From Prevotella sp. UBA3757 (GTDB lineage Bacteria > Bacteroidota > Bacteroidia > Bacteroidales > Bacteroidaceae), in NCBI GenBank assembly GCA_002371715.1, contig DFGF01000092.1, forward strand, positions 1 to 20,763: a DNA stretch of 20,763 nucleotides, in the 5' to 3' direction. Under the pieces are notes generated by a model. That model was not told the origin of the DNA. It was given only the letters and a program-made list of their open reading frames with translations, and did not search any database. Positions 6,561-13,104 of this stretch are shown in pieces. The translations under genes and the position numbers were made by a program. Each line of letters begins with the position of its first letter. Within the stretch, counting starts at the first letter, position 1.

Positions 6561-7828
6561 TTAAACCGTTCGCCCCAGTAGTTCAGCATGCGCTCGTAAA
6601 GCTTTTCCTCGGCCGGCGAGTGCTGCGCGTGCCAGAGTCGGACATCCTGGAGCGCATCGGGCATGTATTGCTGCTGGGTGAAATGGCCGGGGAAATCGTG
6701 CGGGTACTGGTAGCCGTCGTGGTAGCCCAGGTCCTTCATGAGCTTGGTAGGCGCATTCCGCAGGTGCAGTGGCACCGGCTGGTTGCCGGTATTGCGGACT
6801 ACGCCAAGTGCCGTGTCTATGCCTAAATAGGCAGAATTGCTTTTGGGCGAAGTTGCCAGGTAGACGGCACACTCGGCCAGCGGTATGCGCCCCTCGGGCC
6901 ACCCTATCTTCATGACGGCGTCGAAGGCAGCATTGGCCAGCAAGAGCGCATTGGGATTGGCCAGCCCGATGTCCTCAGCAGCCGAAATGACCAGCCGCCT
7001 GGCAATAAACTGCGGGTCTTCGCCGCCTTCTATCATGCGGGCCATCCAGTAGAGCGCAGCGTCGGGGTCACTGCCGCGTATAGACTTGATGAAGGCTGAA
7101 ATGATGTCGTAGTGCATCTCGCCGTCTTTGTCGTATGCCAGCGGATTCTGCTGCAGGCATTGCTCCACAAAGGTGTCAGTGATGACTATCTTCTCGCCGC
7201 CATCCGTCTCGACCACCAGCTCCAGTATGTTCAGCAGCTTACGGGCATCGCCACCACTATAGCGAAGCATGGCCCCGGTCTCCTTCAGTTCAATATGTTT
7301 CTCTTTCAGATAGACATCCTTGGTCAGTGCACGCTGGAGCAGTTCCAGCAGATCATCCTTTTCCAGCGATTTCAGCACGTAGAGCTGGCAACGTGACAGC
7401 AAGGGCCGTATGACCTCAAACGACGGGTTTTCGGTCGTGGCGCCGATGAGCGTCACCGTACCCTTTTCGACGGCTCCAAGCAGCGAGTCCTGCTGCGACT
7501 TGGAGAAGCGGTGAATCTCGTCTATAAATAGAATAGGTGAAGCCTCGTTGAAGAACCGCCCCTTCTGGGCGCGCTCTATCACGTCGCGCACGTCCTTCAC
7601 GCCGCTGGTGACGGCCGACAGCGTGTAGAACGGTGTCTGGAGCTTGTTGGCAATGATCTGTGCCAGGGTGGTCTTCCCCACCCCCGGCGGTCCCCAAAGG
7701 ATAAACGAGGAGATACGGCCTGCGTCTATCATCTTACGCAGTACCGACCCTTCGCCCACCAGATGTTTTTGTCCGATATAGTCATCCAGCGTGCGAGGAC
7801 GCAGACGTTCAGCTAATGGTTCTGACAT
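6551..7828 (-). CDS. rarA: Replication-associated recombination protein A (RarA/MgsA), AAA+ ATPase
   Basis: 425-aa clamp-loader-like AAA+ ATPase acting at stalled replication forks. Motifs: Walker A GPPGVGKTT (46-54), Walker B LFIDEIHRF (100-108), sensor 1 IGATTENPSF with Asn134, and sensor-2 region SGGDARKLLN. The C-terminal tetramerisation region has the typical GSDPDAALYWMARM and AEDIGLANP. The start is ATG at 7828 (MSEPLAERLRP). An in-frame GTG at 7852 would add eight residues, but those codons contain the promoter -7 box TAACTTTG, so they are unlikely to be transcribed. The resulting leader is very short. It is divergent from the acidic-tail gene. Confidence 0.95.
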   Translation of the reverse strand: MSEPLAERLRPRTLDDYIGQKHLVGEGSVLRKMIDAGRISSFILWGPPGVGKTTLAQIIANKLQTPFYTLSAVTSGVKDVRDVIERAQKGRFFNEASPILFIDEIHRFSKSQQDSLLGAVEKGTVTLIGATTENPSFEVIRPLLSRCQLYVLKSLEKDDLLELLQRALTKDVYLKEKHIELKETGAMLRYSGGDARKLLNILELVVETDGGEKIVITDTFVEQCLQQNPLAYDKDGEMHYDIISAFIKSIRGSDPDAALYWMARMIEGGEDPQFIARRLVISAAEDIGLANPNALLLANAAFDAVMKIGWPEGRIPLAECAVYLATSPKSNSAYLGIDTALGVVRNTGNQPVPLHLRNAPTKLMKDLGYHDGYQYPHDFPGHFTQQQYMPDALQDVRLWHAQHSPAEEKLYERMLNYWGERFKNG

Positions 7829-7840
7829 AGTTTTGAGGCG

Positions 7841-7871
7841 CAAAGTTAGCACATTTTACGTAATAAACAAA
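7841..7871 (-). promoter_or_regulatory. Promoter of rarA
   Basis: Minus strand: TTTG (7871-7868), 19 nt, TAACTTTG (7848-7841). The A of the ATG at 7828 is only 13 nt past the end of the -7 box, so the leader should be under about 10 nt. Confidence 0.8.
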
Positions 7872-7889
7872 AAATATCGGCAAAAAAAC

Positions 7890-7920
7890 TTGTAAATAGG
7901 AAATAAAGTGCGTACATTTG
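7890..7920 (+). promoter_or_regulatory. Promoter of the acidic-tail gene
   Basis: TTG at 7890-7892, 20 nt, TACATTTG at 7913-7920. It is divergent from the rarA promoter; the two -33 elements are about 18 bp apart, so a single bound protein could affect both. Confidence 0.75.
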
Positions 7921-7950
7921 CAAGCGGAAACAAAAATAATCAGTAAAGAT

Positions 7951-8778
7951 ATGACGAAAGAATCAAAAGAAACCAATGCAAACAACGAGAGCAAGGCTCT
8001 CAGTCTGAAGGCTCTGACCAAGAGTTCCGTATGGGATGTTCAGGAGAATGATATTTTCCGTATGCTGGCAGCAGCCGAGAAGGATGCTGAGCTGAAGGAC
8101 AACTTCCGCCACTATGCCAGTCTGGTGCGTAGCGCGTTCATGATTGAGGAGTTGAAAGAAGGCGATACCGCCAACCAGGCTAAATACACTCAGCTGGGCT
8201 ACAAGGTGGGCACCATCAATTTGGGCGAAGACGCCAGCGTCGTCTGGGCCATCAAGAAGCGTCCCATCATGCGCGTGACCGACCTGACCTATGAAAACAT
8301 CCGCCACATCACGGCCGCCAAGCTCATTGAGGTGCTGGAGCGCAACTTCGGCGGTGGCTGGGAGTCGCTGTCGCAGTCCATTCAGGACATCATTGAGACG
8401 GGATTCGACATCTCGACCACTACCCTGCCCAAGGACCGCCTGCACAAGAAGGGCGGCATGTACGACAAGAAAGTGGCCGATGGCTACGAGGTGCTCGAAG
8501 TGGAAAAAGGCCTGTGGGTCGAAGCCATCTTTGCCAAGGTCAAGCCCGAAGCCATCAAGCCGCGCATGAAGTTCGAAGAGCATAACGACGACCTGGACGA
8601 CGAGGATGCTGATGTTGACATCGTCGACGACTATAACAAGCCGGATGAGGATGACGTAGAACTGGAAGATCCCAACGACGACGAAATCAACGAAAACAAT
8701 TACCGCACCACCTTCGACATCGAAGATGTTGACGACGAGGATGCCGAAAGTTTGTCTGATTACATTGCCGACGAATAA
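7951..8778 (+). CDS. Conserved-looking protein of unknown function with acidic C-terminal tail
   Basis: 275 aa, no family recognised. Residues 1-25 are polar and Ser/Lys/Asn-rich; about 28-205 look like a folded mixed alpha/beta region (ERNFGGGWESLSQSIQDIIETGFD is the most distinctive stretch by content, at 130-153); 209-275 form an acidic tail with 34 Asp/Glu among 67 residues and only two Lys/Arg. There is no signal peptide or membrane segment, so it is probably cytoplasmic. The tail resembles those of nucleic-acid mimics, chaperones or the Firmicutes RNA polymerase delta subunit in composition only. Start ATG at 7951; an upstream in-frame TTG at 7918 lies inside the -7 box and is rejected. 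It has its own promoter and terminator, so it is monocistronic. Confidence 0.88.
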   Translation: MTKESKETNANNESKALSLKALTKSSVWDVQENDIFRMLAAAEKDAELKDNFRHYASLVRSAFMIEELKEGDTANQAKYTQLGYKVGTINLGEDASVVWAIKKRPIMRVTDLTYENIRHITAAKLIEVLERNFGGGWESLSQSIQDIIETGFDISTTTLPKDRLHKKGGMYDKKVADGYEVLEVEKGLWVEAIFAKVKPEAIKPRMKFEEHNDDLDDEDADVDIVDDYNKPDEDDVELEDPNDDEINENNYRTTFDIEDVDDEDAESLSDYIADE

Positions 8779-8803
8779 GAATCAGTGTCCTAAACACGAA
8801 CTG

Positions 8804-8838
8804 AAAGACTCGGAATGTCGCTTTCTGGGTCTTTTTTT
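8804..8838 (+). terminator. Terminator of the acidic-tail gene
   Basis: AAAGACTC (8804-8811) pairs with GGGTCTTT (8827-8834), 8 bp with one G-U, loop 15 nt, followed by a run of T. It begins 25 nt after the stop codon. Confidence 0.75.
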
Positions 8839-8867
8839 ATCTTTTTTGAAAAAAAAAGCGGAAAAAG

Positions 8868-8899
8868 TTTGGTGGTTTCGAAAATACTCCGTACCTTTG
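8868..8899 (+). promoter_or_regulatory. Promoter of tRNA-Lys
   Basis: TTTG at 8868-8871, 20 nt, TACCTTTG at 8892-8899. The -33 box extends to TTTGGTGGTTT, identical to the purU promoter, and the spacer contains CGAAAATA, shared with the membrane-regulator promoter at 12772-12803. Confidence 0.85.
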
Positions 8900-8907
8900 C
8901 ACCCGCA

Positions 8908-8927
8908 ATTCAGCAAGAGCGCTGAAT
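8908..8927 (+). repeat. Hairpin in the tRNA-Lys precursor leader
   Basis: ATTCAGC/GCTGAAT, 7-bp stem with a 6-nt loop, between the promoter and the mature tRNA 5' end. It should be present in the primary transcript and removed by RNase P. Confidence 0.5.
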
Positions 8928-8944
8928 GAAAACAAAACAAGGAT

Positions 8945-9017
8945 GCACCCGTAGCTCAGTTGGTAGAGCACCTGACTCTTAATCAGGGTGTCCAGGGTTC
9001 GAACCCCTGCGGGTGTA
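8945..9017 (+). tRNA. tRNA-Lys (anticodon CUU)
   Basis: 73 nt cloverleaf. Acceptor GCACCCG/CGGGTGT, D arm GCTC...GAGC, anticodon stem CCTGA/TCAGG around loop CTCTTAA (anticodon CTT at 8978-8980), T arm CAGGG-TTCGAAC-CCCTG, discriminator A. Position 1-72 is a G-U pair. The 3' CCA is not encoded. It reads AAG codons. Flanked by its own promoter and terminator. Confidence 0.97.
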
Positions 9018-9028
9018 CAAAACGAAAG

Positions 9029-9056
9029 AAGTTGAACCTGATGGTTCAACTTTTTT
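9029..9056 (+). terminator. Terminator of tRNA-Lys
   Basis: Perfect 10-bp stem AAGTTGAACC/GGTTCAACTT with a 4-nt loop TGAT and a T tail, 11 nt after the tRNA. Confidence 0.92.
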
Positions 9057-9066
9057 GCTTCTATGC

Positions 9067-9097
9067 TTGGCTGACATTTTTATTTTTCGTACCTTTG
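9067..9097 (+). promoter_or_regulatory. Promoter of the DUF5103/plug gene
   Basis: TTG at 9067-9069, 20 nt, TACCTTTG at 9090-9097. The ATG at 9103 starts 5 nt after the box, implying a transcript that begins at or within a few bases of the start codon. Confidence 0.75.
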
Positions 9098-9102
9098 CGG
9101 CC

Positions 9103-10317
9103 ATGAAGACATGGATTATCATACTGCTGATGACAGCCGTCCAGCCGCTGGCCGCCGCCAACCGCATTCTGTCACCCCGATTCAAGACACTGACCACCAT
9201 CGTCAATGGTGACTGGCTCAACCGTCCCGTCATGCTGCTCAACACCAATGACGTGCTGGCCATCGGCTTTGACGAGATGTCGCACAACTACCACCAGCTC
9301 TCCTATCGCATCGAGCATTGCGAGTACGACTGGACGCCGTCGGACGGCATCTTCGAGAGCGACTGGCTGGAGGGATTCAACAACAACCCCATCGATGACT
9401 ACCAGCACAGCATCAACACCACCCTACCCTATACCCACTACCAGCTGACCATTCCCAACGAGCGTTGCCGGCTGAAGATGAGCGGCAACTACCGGCTGAC
9501 CGTCATCGACGAGGATGCGGGCAACGAGGAGGTGCTCCAGGTTGAATTCTTTGTGGTCGAACCACTCATGGACCTGGGCCTGAGCGTATCGTCAAACACG
9601 GACGTAGACCATAACGTCAGCCACCAGCAGGTCGACGTTGCCCTGCGCTACAACTCGCTGCGCATCACCAATCTGGCCGAGGAGCTGCGCACGGTAGTCA
9701 TGCAGAACTGGCGCGAGGATACCGCCCGCCGTGACCTCACCCCGACGTCTGTAAGCATGCAGGGACTGGAGTGGACTCACCAGCGGCAACTCATCTTCGA
9801 CGGTGGCAACGAGTATCATAAGTTCGAGGTGCTTGACGTCAGCCACCCCACCATGGGCATCGAACGCATCAACTGGGACGGTCACCAGTATGACGTCTAC
9901 CCCTTTATGGCCACCGAGCGGCGCAACTACCTGACCGACGTGGATGCCGACGGTGCTTTCTGCATCAGAAACAGCGAACGCTCCGAGTCTGACTATACCT
10001 GCGAGTACGTGTGGGTCAACTTTGTGCTGAAGGCTCCCTGGCAGGGCGAACTGTACGTGGCGGGCCATTGGGCCACCGATGCCGACCGCGAGGCGTACAA
10101 GATGCGCTACGACGGCAGCCGGGGCGTCTATTTCACGCGTCTGCTGCTGAAACAGGGCTACTATTCCTATTGCTATACGACGCCGACAAGTGCCGTTCCA
10201 CCGTCCGAGGGTAATTTCTACCAGACGGAGAACCGCTATCAGGCCTTCGTATACTATAAGGGCGTCATGGACCGCACCTGGCGACTGGTGTCCTATCGCG
10301 CCCTGGAGTTCCGGTAG
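9103..10317 (+). CDS. DUF5103 / type IX secretion system plug-family protein
   Basis: 404 aa with a signal peptide (MKTWIIILLMTAVQPLAAAN, cleavage near residue 19), so exported. The mature part matches the Bacteroidetes DUF5103 family as I know it: an opening ILSPRFKTLTTIVNGDW, an N-terminal beta-sandwich ending in MSGNYRLTVIDED, and later blocks GGNEYHKFEVLDV and YVWVNFVLKAP. A member of this family was described as the plug that closes the non-engaged type IX secretion translocon. The role here is inferred from family. ATG at 9103 was chosen over an in-frame ATG 30 codons upstream because that extension would run through the tRNA 3' end, the terminator and the promoter. Its last 25 bp overlap the convergent regulator gene. 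Confidence 0.88.
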   Translation: MKTWIIILLMTAVQPLAAANRILSPRFKTLTTIVNGDWLNRPVMLLNTNDVLAIGFDEMSHNYHQLSYRIEHCEYDWTPSDGIFESDWLEGFNNNPIDDYQHSINTTLPYTHYQLTIPNERCRLKMSGNYRLTVIDEDAGNEEVLQVEFFVVEPLMDLGLSVSSNTDVDHNVSHQQVDVALRYNSLRITNLAEELRTVVMQNWREDTARRDLTPTSVSMQGLEWTHQRQLIFDGGNEYHKFEVLDVSHPTMGIERINWDGHQYDVYPFMATERRNYLTDVDADGAFCIRNSERSESDYTCEYVWVNFVLKAPWQGELYVAGHWATDADREAYKMRYDGSRGVYFTRLLLKQGYYSYCYTTPTSAVPPSEGNFYQTENRYQAFVYYKGVMDRTWRLVSYRALEFR

Positions 10318-12740
10318 TCGGCAGGCGTCAGCCGGTAGTGATGAAAGAAACTGGCTATGAGATAGTTTGGCGATACAAAGCCCAGCTCGTCGGCTATGAG
10401 CTCTACCGGCTTGTCAGTGGTGGCCAGCATGTCGGCCACCTTTTGCAGTCTGAGGTGCAGCGTTATCAGTCGCGGACTGTCGTTGAGGTGTAGCATCATC
10501 AGGTCATAGAACTGCTGGAGGCTAACCCCTGCCACTTCGGCCAACTGCTGCATGTCGTAAGCCTGCTCGTGTACCTTGCAGTCCTGTATAAAGGGAACTA
10601 TCTTGCCCATGACTCTGGCAAAGTCCGGGTCTGCCTCCTGGTCTTCGTTCTGCTGCAGCGTGTAAGGCGTCAGTATCTCAGTGCTGAACGTCTGGCATCG
10701 CATGGCGTACGACGTGATGCGGTGCAGGACTTCGGCTTCGTCGTTGGCCAGTTTCATGCGCAGGCGCGTGTTCTTATTATATATGATGAAGTTGACCAGG
10801 ATAATCAGCAGCAACAGTGCTCCGAAGAGCGTATAGAGTCCGGTGGTTCGCCACCAGGGCTCCTCCACGTGAACCACCCAGACGATGGGCTCCTGAGGCC
10901 AATGCTCCGGCGACAGCGAGGCTTGCACTTCTATCTCGTACGTGCCGGGCTTCAGACCCATCAGCGGCATGTGCAGCAGTCCGTGCCCATCCACCTGTCC
11001 GTCGGAATTAAAGAACGACAATACCTGCCAGTCGTCTTTGAAACCCTTGACACGGAAGCGGTAATAGGTCTGCGTGGGGCGCAGGAAGTTGAGTCCTGAG
11101 AAGGTGAGCGACAGTGAGTTTTGGTCGTAGCCGACGGTAAACTCCCAAGTCCTGGTAATGGCATTTTCCAATACGACGCGCCCGTCCATGGCCACGCCAG
11201 GCTTGACGTCGCGCCCGTTAATCATCATGCGAATCAGCTTCGGGTAGAGCACCATGTTTGCCAGCGAGTCGTTATGGAAGAACTTGGGGTTGAAGGTGAT
11301 GATGTGGTCGAGCGTCTGCATGACGATGGTGCCGTCGTTCAGTTTCATGGCACGGCGGTTGACAAACGACTCGCGCGGCAGGTTGTCGCGGTTGAAGAAG
11401 CTTTCCACGCGCTTCACGCCATTCTTGTCCACGAAGAAGTGGCAGACACCATTACTCGTACCCGCCCAGACGTCGTGGTAGTCATCCTCGATGACGCTAT
11501 GCACCATCTCGTTCATCATGCCGTCGTCGACGGTAAACAGGTGGGGCTCATGCCCCGGCCGTTCCAGCAGCACGCCGGTGTAGAGGCCGGTCCACGTCCA
11601 TCCGCGGCTGTCGGTATACTTGCAGTTGACGTGGCGTCCCAGCGGTTCAGCATTGGCTATTTCCGGCACGCGGTCCATCATCTGTGCGTATTTCGCCGCC
11701 TCGGGGGCATCCATGCCGTAGATGTAGAATGGCGAGGTGAAGGGCCTGGCATACAGCAGTCCGCGATTCTCCGTTCCAATCCACATGCCGCCCTGGCGGT
11801 CGAAGGCTATCGTGTTGACGTTGGTGGCCAGCCGGCGCCCGTTGGTCAGCTGCAGCTCCTCGTGGTGGATCTTCTCGCCCGACATGGGGTTATACTCCCA
11901 ATAGCCCAATTCTGAGGCCACGAACAGGATGTCGTCGTGCAGTATCATGTTGTTCAGGTGGTAGGGCACGCTCATCAGCTCCCTCCATTCGCGCGTATTG
12001 TCATCGAAGCGCATCAGACGGCCTTCAGCCTGGAAATTCCTGATCTGATAGAAGTAGCGGCCTTCGCGGTAGATGACTGACGATTCGAACGTCGGCTCCC
12101 CGCTGTCCATCTGGGACGCTACCTCGTACAACATTTTGTCTGCGCCAATGTCGTAGGCAGCCACTACCCCATCGGCAAAGAACAGCATCAGCGTGTTGTC
12201 GTCAAGGATGTCCAGGTCGTGCAACTCAGCCTTCTGCCTGATGGTGACGGCCCGACCCCGTTTGGGGCAGTAAAGCTTGTCGCCCGAGAGGAACCACAGG
12301 ATGTTGTTGCTGTCGCCAAACAGGTCCTCCACCTTGTCCTTCATGCCGAAACTCTTGATGACGGAGTCCACATTGGTATAGAACCGCTCCTTCATCAGGT
12401 CCACGCACGTCACCTTGCGCTTGTCCTTCACCCACAGGTTGTGGTGTTTGTCGAAGTACAGGTGGTAATGGCCGGAATACCTGGGCAGTGGGAAATCGTT
12501 CTCTTCCTCGGGGTCTATATGTCCGAAGTTCGAACCGTCGTAGAAGTTGACGTGGCCTATTGTCGTAATAACCATGCGCCCCGTCTTGGTGCACTTGACG
12601 GTCTGCGCGCTGTTGTCGGCCAGTCCGTTGGAGGCATCGTACGACATGAACACGCGCTTCATGCGCTCTGCGTGCAGCGTGCTACACACCAACAGCATTC
12701 CTGCGACTGCCAATCTGCGTATGTTAGGGTTCACTGACAT
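10293..12740 (-). CDS. Membrane-spanning AraC-type regulator with periplasmic propeller sensor, no kinase
   Basis: 815 aa. Order: signal peptide or N-terminal anchor (MSVNPNIRRLAVAGMLLVCS), a large periplasmic region of Reg_prop-like blades (for example AFDRQGGMWIGTENRGLL and IEDDYHDVWAGTSNGV), a Y_Y_Y immunoglobulin-like domain (about 560-625, with YYRFRVKGFKDDW), one membrane helix (about 632-654, LLLLIILVNFIIY), a cytoplasmic linker of about 75 residues, and a C-terminal AraC/HTH_18 domain (QQLAEVAGVSLQQFY and IADELGF...YRLTPADYR). This is the layout of hybrid two-component regulators but without the HisKA, HATPase and receiver domains; only 161 residues follow the helix. Signalling would have to be direct, ToxR/CadC-like. 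ATG at 12740 is used; an in-frame ATG 30 codons upstream precedes the promoter -7 box. No susC/susD genes are nearby, so its targets are unknown. Confidence 0.88.
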   Translation of the reverse strand: MSVNPNIRRLAVAGMLLVCSTLHAERMKRVFMSYDASNGLADNSAQTVKCTKTGRMVITTIGHVNFYDGSNFGHIDPEEENDFPLPRYSGHYHLYFDKHHNLWVKDKRKVTCVDLMKERFYTNVDSVIKSFGMKDKVEDLFGDSNNILWFLSGDKLYCPKRGRAVTIRQKAELHDLDILDDNTLMLFFADGVVAAYDIGADKMLYEVASQMDSGEPTFESSVIYREGRYFYQIRNFQAEGRLMRFDDNTREWRELMSVPYHLNNMILHDDILFVASELGYWEYNPMSGEKIHHEELQLTNGRRLATNVNTIAFDRQGGMWIGTENRGLLYARPFTSPFYIYGMDAPEAAKYAQMMDRVPEIANAEPLGRHVNCKYTDSRGWTWTGLYTGVLLERPGHEPHLFTVDDGMMNEMVHSVIEDDYHDVWAGTSNGVCHFFVDKNGVKRVESFFNRDNLPRESFVNRRAMKLNDGTIVMQTLDHIITFNPKFFHNDSLANMVLYPKLIRMMINGRDVKPGVAMDGRVVLENAITRTWEFTVGYDQNSLSLTFSGLNFLRPTQTYYRFRVKGFKDDWQVLSFFNSDGQVDGHGLLHMPLMGLKPGTYEIEVQASLSPEHWPQEPIVWVVHVEEPWWRTTGLYTLFGALLLLIILVNFIIYNKNTRLRMKLANDEAEVLHRITSYAMRCQTFSTEILTPYTLQQNEDQEADPDFARVMGKIVPFIQDCKVHEQAYDMQQLAEVAGVSLQQFYDLMMLHLNDSPRLITLHLRLQKVADMLATTDKPVELIADELGFVSPNYLIASFFHHYRLTPADYRNSRAR

Positions 12741-12771
12741 TGGCTTCTTACTTGTTTCAGCTTTTATGCTG

Positions 12772-12803
12772 CAAAGGTACGAACTATTTTCGGTAGTGCC
12801 AAA
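12772..12803 (-). promoter_or_regulatory. Promoter of the membrane-spanning regulator
   Basis: Minus strand: TTTG (12803-12800), 20 nt, TACCTTTG (12779-12772). The spacer contains CGAAAATA and ends in CG, as in the tRNA-Lys promoter. Leader about 28 nt to the ATG at 12740. Confidence 0.82.
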
Positions 12804-12860
12804 TTTCACGCCCTGTTTTTTATAACGCATCGCTGTTTTTCGGACCGATTAATACAAGCT

Positions 12861-12919
12861 ATTTCATCCATCCATCCAATCCACTATATATATATGTGGA
12901 TTGGATGGATGGATGAAAT
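12861..12919. repeat. 59-bp palindrome with perfect 24-bp arms and AT centre
   Basis: Left arm 12861-12884 is the exact reverse complement of right arm 12896-12919; the 11-nt centre is alternating T and A. The arms contain iterated CATC/GATG tetramers ending in CAATCCAC. There is no T-run on either side and a separate terminator serves ppiD, so it is not an ordinary terminator. It lies 58 bp upstream of the regulator's -33 box. Confidence 0.92.
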
Positions 12920-12964
12920 GCTGTTGTGTGACAGCCCATACGCCGATGTAAATTTTCCTACGAA

Positions 12965-13010
12965 GCTTTCTAAAAATATTTAGAAGGCTTTCCAAATATT
13001 TTTAGAAAGC
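12965..13010. repeat. AT-rich 17-bp inverted repeat that is also a 22-bp tandem duplication
   Basis: GCTTTCTAAAAATATTT (12965-12981) is perfectly complementary to 12994-13010 across a 12-nt loop. The same stretch can be read as two 22-bp imperfect copies starting at 12965 and 12987 (GCTTTCTAAA... and GCTTTCCAAA...), each itself a near-palindrome. It lies between the ppiD terminator and the 59-bp palindrome. Confidence 0.75.
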
Positions 13011-13029
13011 CTTGTAAAAACAGGGGGGT

Positions 13030-13064
13030 AAACAAAGGCGGCCTTCCGTGTGGGGAAGACCGCC
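13030..13064 (-). terminator. Terminator of ppiD
   Basis: Minus strand: 11-bp stem GGCGGTCTTCC/GGAAGGCCGCC (one G-U), 6-nt loop, then TTTGTTT; 40 nt past the ppiD stop. Confidence 0.82.
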
Positions 13065-13104
13065 TCGTTCGTGTAATATCGTGTCAGTGTGTGCTACGCT
13101 CTGC

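Noticed and set aside
9013..9102. 30-codon N-terminal extension of the plug-family protein
   Set aside because: It would run through the tRNA 3' end, a terminator and the promoter; the ATG at 9103 begins a proper signal peptide.
12741..12830. 30-codon N-terminal extension of the membrane regulator
   Set aside because: It begins upstream of the -7 box TACCTTTG and hides a good signal/anchor sequence starting at 12740.
12861..12919. Long palindrome as a Rho-independent terminator
   Set aside because: No T-run follows on either strand, and ppiD has its own terminator at 13030-13064.
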